From DATEUP01 sp035283065 (GTDB lineage: Archaea > Thermoplasmatota > DTKX01 > DATEUP01): a DNA stretch of 9,257 nucleotides. The position numbers were made by a program, and so were the translations under genes. The notes beneath the pieces are model-generated. The model had not been told where the DNA came from. It did not search any database and was given only the letters and a program-made list of their open reading frames with translations. Location: the NCBI GenBank assembly GCA_035283065.1, contig DATEUP010000169.1, positions 1 to 9,257 on the forward strand, given 5' to 3'. Below are positions 3,958 to 9,257 of this stretch, piece after piece; the first letter of the stretch is position 1, and each line of letters opens with the position of its first letter.

Positions 3958-5896
3958 AAGAGCTTCCGTCCAGGCGTGGGCTCCCGGCGGCCCCTCCGGC
4001 TTCGCTCCGCGAAGGTGGCGGGCCGCGGGCCAACACAATGTGGAACGCCGAGCCCTTCCCCACGACGCTGTCGACCTCGACGCGGCCGCCCTGGGCCCTC
4101 ACAAGCCCGGCCACGACGGCAAGCCCGAGGCCCGCGCCGCCCGCTGGCCGGACAGAGGACATGTCCCCCTGCACGAAGGGCTTGAACAGGTGGTCTCGCA
4201 CCGCCTCAGGGATCCCCGGCCCCTGGTCTTCGACCGTGAGGACCACGTTTTCGCCGCTCACGCGCGTCTCGACCAGGATGGGCTCGGAGGGCCGCGAGAA
4301 CTTCGCGGCGTTGTCCAGCAACTCGACAAGCGCGATGAGCATCTTGCGCCGGTCGGCGCGCAACTCGTCGGCGTCGGGGCCGATTTTTACCCGGACATTG
4401 CCCCCGACGTTGCGCCCGCGCGACGCCAGGGCCGCAAGGGCCCCCTCGATGAGGTCCCGCGCCCGGACGGTCTCAAGCTGTGCCGGCTGCCCGCCGGTCC
4501 TCAAGCGCGACAGTTCGGTAATCGAGCCGAGCAGGTAGGAGAGGTGCGCCGACGCCATCTGGATGCGCTCCTTGGCCGCCTTCTCGGTCTCCGGCTTGAT
4601 CTTCTCCCGCCCTTCCGTGAGCAGCTGCGCGTACCCCTGGATTACGGTGACCGGCGTCCTAAACTCGTGCGAAATCACGTCGATCAGGTTCTCGCGGTAC
4701 TGCTGGACCGCGTTGACCTCGCTCACATCGATCATGACGCCCGAGAGCCGCTCAGGCCGGCCCTCGCTGTCCTTCAGGACGCGGACCACGTCGCGGAGCC
4801 ACACCCAGCGCCCGTCGGCCGCCCTGAAGCGGTACTCAAGGAAGTGGTCGGCGTTCGGCTCGCCGCGTTCGGCCCGGCTGCGCAGCACCTGCTCGTAGTC
4901 GGCGGGGAAGACGTGGAGCTCCCAGAAGTTGTCACCCCCAGTGACGGCCGTGGCCGGGTACCCCAGCAGCGTCTCGACGCGCTGGCTCACAAACGTGAAG
5001 CGCGTCCGCCCCAGGTCGGCCTCCCACACGATGGCGTCGAGGCCCTGGACGAGCGCCAGGTAGCGCTCCTCCGAGCGGCGGATGACCTCCTCGGCGATCC
5101 GCCGTTCCGTGACGTCGCGCATGATGAGGGTGAAGCGGCGCTGGCCGGGCTCGCCAGCCACCCCAAAGGTGAGCTCGATGTCCAGCGCGCCCCCGCCCCT
5201 GCGCCGGCCCTCGAGCAGCGCAACGCCCTGCGGTACTTCGCCGGGGTGCGCCCTGACCACCTTTTCCATTGCCGCCTCAAACTTCCCTCGGGCGACCTCG
5301 TCGAGCAGGTCGGCGGCGCGCCGGCCCACGAGTTCGCCGAGGCCGTAGCCGAAGAGCCGCTCGGCGGCGGAGTTTGCAAACACGATCTCGTTGGCTTCGT
5401 CGATCGACACGATCGCGTCCTGCGCGGCCTCCGTGACCGCGTGGTAGCGCTCCTCGCTTGCATGCAGCTCCTTGACGTGCTCCTCCAACTGCTGCATGAG
5501 CTGCTGGCGCGAGAGCGCGTAGAGGATCGCGCGCGAGAGCTGGTCACCCATCAGTTGGCTCTTGTACACGTAGTCCTGGGCGCCCTCGCGGACGGCGCGC
5601 CCCGCGACCTCGGAGTCCTCGAGGCCTGAAAGGACGAGCACGGGGACGGCGCGCGCTTTCTCCCGAACGCGGAGGAAGGTGTCGAGCCCCCTGCTGTCGG
5701 GCAGCGACAGGTCCACGAGGGCCACGTCGAAGCCGCCGCGTCCAAGGTGCTCGAGCGCCTCCGAGAGCCTTCCGGCGACCACCACGGAGAAGGCCGGCCC
5801 GCCGGGCCCCCTTAGCGCTTCGCGTATGAGGCGCGCGTCGCCTGGGTTGTCCTCGACGAGGAGGACGCGGATCCCTCGGGAGTCGGGCACGGCCAT
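3956..5896 (-). CDS. Hybrid histidine kinase: receiver-PAS-PAS-HisKA-HATPase
   Basis: This soluble 646-residue kinase has no membrane segment. Residues 8-125 are an N-terminal receiver with acidic pocket E15/D16, phospho-acceptor D62 (ALVDLSLPD), S90 and K112. A helical linker (about 125-148, Gln/Leu-rich) leads to PAS 1 (about 148-265, with IVFANSAAERLFGY) and PAS 2 plus PAC (about 270-395, with YRFRAADGRWVWLRDVVR). The dimerisation domain holds the phosphorylatable histidine H410 in SHEFRTP. The ATPase domain (about 505-625) shows the N box LVELLDNAAKF, the G1 box VEDQGPGIP, the F box LFKPFVQG and the G2 box GAGLGLAVV, so it should be active. The tail after 625 is Gly/Ser/Pro-rich. The ATG at 5896 is nine bases after the receiver gene and is preceded by GAGGTGA. 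Having the receiver first suggests that phosphorylation by another kinase, perhaps the upstream membrane kinase, controls this one. The ligand is unknown. Confidence 0.9.
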   Translation of the reverse strand: MAVPDSRGIRVLLVEDNPGDARLIREALRGPGGPAFSVVVAGRLSEALEHLGRGGFDVALVDLSLPDSRGLDTFLRVREKARAVPVLVLSGLEDSEVAGRAVREGAQDYVYKSQLMGDQLSRAILYALSRQQLMQQLEEHVKELHASEERYHAVTEAAQDAIVSIDEANEIVFANSAAERLFGYGLGELVGRRAADLLDEVARGKFEAAMEKVVRAHPGEVPQGVALLEGRRRGGGALDIELTFGVAGEPGQRRFTLIMRDVTERRIAEEVIRRSEERYLALVQGLDAIVWEADLGRTRFTFVSQRVETLLGYPATAVTGGDNFWELHVFPADYEQVLRSRAERGEPNADHFLEYRFRAADGRWVWLRDVVRVLKDSEGRPERLSGVMIDVSEVNAVQQYRENLIDVISHEFRTPVTVIQGYAQLLTEGREKIKPETEKAAKERIQMASAHLSYLLGSITELSRLRTGGQPAQLETVRARDLIEGALAALASRGRNVGGNVRVKIGPDADELRADRRKMLIALVELLDNAAKFSRPSEPILVETRVSGENVVLTVEDQGPGIPEAVRDHLFKPFVQGDMSSVRPAGGAGLGLAVVAGLVRAQGGRVEVDSVVGKGSAFHIVLARGPPPSRSEAGGAAGSPRLDGSS

Positions 5897-5905
5897 GGCG
5901 ATTCC

Positions 5906-5912
5906 TCACCTC
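5906..5912 (-). promoter_or_regulatory. Ribosome binding site for the hybrid kinase
   Basis: GAGGTGA on the minus strand includes the TGA stop of the response regulator and lies nine bases before the ATG at 5896. Termination of one gene and initiation of the next are thus likely coupled. Confidence 0.55.
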
Positions 5913-6352
5913 GGTGGCAGCTTGACGATCGTGAGCCAGAAGTCCTCGATCTGCTTCACGACCTCGAGGAACTGGTGGAGGTCAACGGGCTTCGTCACGT
6001 AGCAGTTGGCGTGGAGGTTGTAACTCTTCACGATGTCCTGCTCGGCGCTCGATGTCGTGACCACGACGACCGGGATGCGCTTGAGGCTCTCGTCCGCCTT
6101 GATTTCCTTGAGGACCTCCAGGCCGCTCTTCTTCGGCAAATTGAGGTCGAGCATGATGACGTCAGGCCGTACGGCACCCCCGTGCTTGCCCTCCCGTTTG
6201 AGCAACGCCAAGGCTTCCTCGCCGTCCATCGCAACGTGTAGGGTGTTTCGCACCTTGGCTTCCTTAAGGGCCTCTTTCGTGAGGCGCACGTCCCCTGGGT
6301 TGTCTTCCACCAGGAGAATCTGGATCGGTCGGCCGCCGTGTTCGTCCTTCAA
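5906..6352 (-). CDS. Single-domain response regulator (Rcp1/CheY-like)
   Basis: This 148-residue protein is a receiver domain alone, with no DNA-binding or enzymatic output. The acidic pair E16/D17 (LLVEDNPGD), phospho-acceptor D69 (VIMLDLNLP), T99 and K121 (VTKPVD) are all in place, so it should be phosphorylatable. The long form with VEDNPGDVRLTKEAL and the extended alpha-4 region resembles the Rcp1 class that pairs with phytochrome-like kinases carrying SHDLQEPL histidine boxes, such as the one encoded immediately upstream. The start is TTG at 6352, which overlaps the kinase stop as TTGA. No ATG or GTG exists in frame nearby and a good ribosome site (GGAGGGG) precedes it. It probably shuttles phosphate between the two kinases or acts by protein contact. 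Confidence 0.9.
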   Translation of the reverse strand: MKDEHGGRPIQILLVEDNPGDVRLTKEALKEAKVRNTLHVAMDGEEALALLKREGKHGGAVRPDVIMLDLNLPKKSGLEVLKEIKADESLKRIPVVVVTTSSAEQDIVKSYNLHANCYVTKPVDLHQFLEVVKQIEDFWLTIVKLPPR

Positions 6353-9257
6353 GTGTTCATCCCCCTCCGCTCCTGCTTATCCGGAATGGTGAAGTGGAAT
6401 GCCGACCCCTTGCCCGGCTCGGACTCGACCCAGATGCGCCCGCCGTGCCGCTCGACAATCTTTTTCGAGATGGCGAGCCCGATGCCGGTACCCGGGTAGT
6501 CGCCGCGGCCGTGGAGCCGCTGGAAGACGATGAAAATGCGGTCGAAGTGCTTCGGCTCGATGCCGATGCCGTTGTCCTTGACGGAAAAGGCCCAAGCCGG
6601 GCCGTCGCGGGAGGCTTCGATGCGCACGTCGGGGTCGGTCGCGCTGCGGAACTTGATTGCGTTTCCCACGAGGTTCTGGAAGAGCTGGGTGAGCTGGCCG
6701 CCGTCGCCCCAAACGCTGGGGAGCGGGCCGTGCGACACGTTCGCGCGGGCCTCCTCGACCGCGACCTCGAGGTTCTGCAGGGCCGCCTCGAGGGCCTTCG
6801 CGCTGTCGACCTCCTGGAAGGCGGCCCCCCGCGTCCCGACGCGCGAGAAGCTGAGCAGGTCGTTGATGAGCGCCTGCATGCGCTTCGCGCCGTCCACACC
6901 GTAGCGGATGAAGTCGTCCGCGTCCGCATCGAGCTTGCCCTTGTAGCGCGTCTCGATGAGCTGGAGGTAGCTCGAGATCATCCGGAGCGGCTCTTGGAGG
7001 TCGTGGGACGCCACGTAGGCGAACTGCTCAAGTTCGGCGTTCGACCGCGAGAGCTCCGCCGCCTTGACCGTGATCTCCTCGCGGGTCCGTATCACGTCCA
7101 ACTCCGCCCGCTTGCGGCCGGTAAGGTCGTGGACGGCGCCGACCATCCGTAGGGCTCGGCCCGCGCTGTCTCGCGTGACCTCTCCCTGCGACGTGAGGAA
7201 CCGCACCTCACCGTCCGACCTCACGATCCGGTATTCCGAGTAATAGGGGGCCGGCCCTTCGACGGCCGCCTTGACGTCCGCGGCAAATCTCTCCTGGTCC
7301 TCCGGGTGCATCATCGTGAGGGCTCGCTGATAGTTCACCGCGGGCTGCGCGGGGTCGAGCCCGAAGATGCGGAACATCTCGTCGGACCATGTGGACTTGT
7401 CCTGGACGACATCCCATTCCCAACTGCCCACGTGCCCGATCCGCTGGGCCGCCGCAAGCGTCTCCTGGGCCCGGCGCACCTCCTCCTCGGCCCGCTTGCG
7501 CTGCGTGATGTCGACAAAGACGGAGAGGTAGTACCGGCCCCGCGGGTTGTCCACGGCCTCCACGGAGTTGAGGAGCGTCAGCCGCTCGCCGCGCCGGTTT
7601 GTGATCTCGAGCTCTACGCCCTGCACGCTGGACTGCTCGGCCACGCGGTCGCGCAGGGCGGCCTGGGTCTCGGCCCTCGTGACCCCGAGTTCCACGGACG
7701 TCTTGCCGATCGCCTCGGCGCGCGAGAGGCCGAGGAGTGCCTCCGCCGCCCCGTTGAGTTCGAGGAACCGGGCGGTCGCGAAGTCCGTCATGGTCATGGC
7801 AACGGGGCTCGCCTTAAACGCCTTGAGGAACCGTTCTTCGGATTCCCTCAAGGCGGACTCGGCCTCGCGGATCGCGGTGACGTCGTGGACGGCCCCGATG
7901 ATGTGCGTGCAGCGACCCGAACTGTCGATCACGGGGGCGATCGCCACGTGGCCGTACCTCTTGCCCGCCGGGTACTCGGCGACCTCCTCCCACGTAACGG
8001 GCCCCTTGGTCCGGGCGGCCTCGCGGTACTTGCCGACCACGAGCGCGTGCGACGAAGGCGGCAGGATTTCCTCGACGGTCTTGCCAATGACCCGTTCTAT
8101 CGACAGGCCCGTCACGGCGAGGAACCTCCCGTTCACCGATTCGAAGCGGTACTTCGCGTCCGATTCCACGGCGAGGAGGAAGATCGGGTCGAGGACGCTG
8201 CCGTAGATGAGCGCCAAGCGCTGTTCGCTCGCCCGCAACGCTGCCTCGGCTTCCCTCCTCGCCGTGATGTCTCGGAAGTTCGCGACGAGCCCCCCGACCG
8301 CCGGGTCGTGGGCCCGGTTGACGATCGTCCCCTCGGTCCAGACGTAATGGCCGTCCTTGTGGAGGACCCTCTGCTCGGCGCTGATCGGCACGCCGGGGTG
8401 CTGGAGGAGCCAAGGGAGCTTGTCGACGAGAATGCCCCGGTCGTCCGGGTGGATGAGGTCGGCAGACGCCTTGCCGAGGATCTCCTCGGGGGCAAACCCC
8501 GTCAGGGCGCGGATGGAGGGGCTCACGTACTGGATGCGCGACTCGGCCCCCACGATCGTGACGACGTCGGCGCCGCCCTCCGTGAGGGCCCGGAACCTGT
8601 CCTCGCTCTTGCGACGGGCCTCCTCGGCGAGCACACGCTGCGCTTCCACACGGCCGATCGCGCGCGCCGTGCTCGCGGCAAGCAAGGCGAAAATCCCGAC
8701 GAGGGCCGCCGCGAAGAGCGCGATTCCCACGGATGAGTCATAAATGCCGGCAAGCTCGCCTTGGAGGCGGAAGTAGCCCACGAGCGGCGGGCCCACGAAG
8801 GCCGTGGGCAGCAATCGCCTTGCGGTTGCGCCGGCCGGCGAATCGGCCACGAGCACCCGCAGCACGCCACGCGGGACCTCAAGGAGCATCATACCCACCG
8901 TGAGCGCCAGCAATGTGGTGATCGATGCGACCGACGTTGACGAGAACGCTGCCAGGGGGCCGACCGACGAGACCGCGTAGAGGTACCACAGCCCGATCAC
9001 GAAAAGGAGCGAGAAGAAGGAAAAAACCAACGCTAAAGCCACGCGCGGGTACTTGCCGCGAAGGAAGAAGGCCGCGCCTAGGAAAGTGAAGGAAAACGCG
9101 GACCCGCTCGACATCCAGGCGGAGAGGTCCATGCGCGCCGCGAAAGCGACCCAGGTCCCTAGGGCGTTGGAAAGAAGCGCGGCCGGAAGGGCGACTTCCA
9201 GCCGTTTTCGCGCGGCCTGCGGGAGCCAAGGCAGTTGCGCCCCATCGCGGAGCAGCA
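6349..9257 (-). CDS. Membrane multi-PAS sensor histidine kinase, 5' end beyond the window
   Basis: The first in-window ATG is at 9132 (927 residues from there), but the frame stays open to the edge. The extra 41 codons encode a basic RKR patch followed by a convincing hydrophobic helix, so the true start probably lies outside; numbering here is from 9132. Membrane segments lie near 11-24, 31-54, 66-85, 107-121 and 135-154. The part RRLLP...YFRLQGELAGIYDSSVGIALF resembles an integral membrane sensory module seen before PAS kinases. Four PAS domains follow at about 175-300, 305-430, 432-553 and 555-680, several with PAC ends such as ANFRDITARREAE. The histidine box is ASHDLQEPL with H710. The ATPase domain at about 780-918 has the N box LFQNLVGNAIKF, G1 DNGIGI and G2 GTGIGLAIS. 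It should autophosphorylate and pass phosphate to the Rcp1-like receiver that overlaps its end. The signal is unknown. No light-, heme- or flavin-binding residues were identified in the PAS domains. Confidence 0.88.
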   Translation of the reverse strand, partial: LLRDGAQLPWLPQAARKRLEVALPAALLSNALGTWVAFAARMDLSAWMSSGSAFSFTFLGAAFFLRGKYPRVALALVFSFFSLLFVIGLWYLYAVSSVGPLAAFSSTSVASITTLLALTVGMMLLEVPRGVLRVLVADSPAGATARRLLPTAFVGPPLVGYFRLQGELAGIYDSSVGIALFAAALVGIFALLAASTARAIGRVEAQRVLAEEARRKSEDRFRALTEGGADVVTIVGAESRIQYVSPSIRALTGFAPEEILGKASADLIHPDDRGILVDKLPWLLQHPGVPISAEQRVLHKDGHYVWTEGTIVNRAHDPAVGGLVANFRDITARREAEAALRASEQRLALIYGSVLDPIFLLAVESDAKYRFESVNGRFLAVTGLSIERVIGKTVEEILPPSSHALVVGKYREAARTKGPVTWEEVAEYPAGKRYGHVAIAPVIDSSGRCTHIIGAVHDVTAIREAESALRESEERFLKAFKASPVAMTMTDFATARFLELNGAAEALLGLSRAEAIGKTSVELGVTRAETQAALRDRVAEQSSVQGVELEITNRRGERLTLLNSVEAVDNPRGRYYLSVFVDITQRKRAEEEVRRAQETLAAAQRIGHVGSWEWDVVQDKSTWSDEMFRIFGLDPAQPAVNYQRALTMMHPEDQERFAADVKAAVEGPAPYYSEYRIVRSDGEVRFLTSQGEVTRDSAGRALRMVGAVHDLTGRKRAELDVIRTREEITVKAAELSRSNAELEQFAYVASHDLQEPLRMISSYLQLIETRYKGKLDADADDFIRYGVDGAKRMQALINDLLSFSRVGTRGAAFQEVDSAKALEAALQNLEVAVEEARANVSHGPLPSVWGDGGQLTQLFQNLVGNAIKFRSATDPDVRIEASRDGPAWAFSVKDNGIGIEPKHFDRIFIVFQRLHGRGDYPGTGIGLAISKKIVERHGGRIWVESEPGKGSAFHFTIPDKQERRGMNT
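6362..6368 (-). promoter_or_regulatory. Ribosome binding site deciding the TTG start at 6352
   Basis: GGAGGGG on the minus strand lies nine bases before the TTG at 6352, within the last codons of the membrane kinase. It is the main support for a TTG start of the response regulator. Confidence 0.6.

Noticed and set aside
3935..5629. Long plus-strand open frame opposite the hybrid kinase
   Set aside because: It mirrors the kinase codons in GC-rich DNA; its product is a His/Arg/Asp/Leu mixture with no motif, while the minus strand has complete kinase motifs.
7306..8736. Long plus-strand open frame opposite the membrane kinase
   Set aside because: Same antisense artefact; no recognisable domain, and the minus strand encodes PAS domains throughout.

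Overview
The window is GC-rich and gene-dense, and it looks archaeal. TATA-like AT-rich islands sit about 25-30 bases before two starts (one of them almost certainly leaderless). Shine-Dalgarno sites of the GGAGG/GGTG type precede the internal operon genes, GTG and TTG starts are common, and the regulators are small winged-helix proteins. The proteins are rich in Arg and Ala rather than strongly acidic, which argues against a haloarchaeon. An uncultured Thermoplasmatota-like or other mesophilic archaeon is my guess; the sequence does not settle it.

Two convergent gene blocks meet at 3011-3029. The plus-strand block begins with a free-standing winged-helix regulator (46-381) behind its own promoter. 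After about 220 non-coding bases, holding a 15-bp interrupted palindrome and an AT-rich promoter island, comes a tight four-gene operon (605-3010). It encodes a membrane-anchored blue-copper protein with a Met/Gly-rich linker, an ArsR-type repressor started from an overlapping TTG, a sulfide:quinone oxidoreductase-like flavoprotein, and a small DsrE-like protein with a CxxC motif. The simplest reading is a sulfide- or persulfide-handling module: the flavoprotein oxidises sulfide, the DsrE protein takes or senses sulfane sulfur, the ArsR protein controls the operon, and the cupredoxin is a candidate electron carrier or copper-handling partner. That functional chain is inference; the families themselves are clear.

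The minus-strand block (9257 down to 3030) is one run of four genes separated by at most 11 bases or overlapping. It holds a large membrane multi-PAS histidine kinase whose reading frame is still open at the window edge, a stand-alone Rcp1/CheY-type receiver, a second soluble kinase carrying its own N-terminal receiver plus two PAS domains, and a DPPY-type DNA methyltransferase without a visible restriction partner. The three signalling proteins could form a phosphorelay. The methyltransferase as the last gene of a signalling operon is the oddest arrangement here.

No tRNA, rRNA, CRISPR array, insertion sequence or attachment site was recognised.
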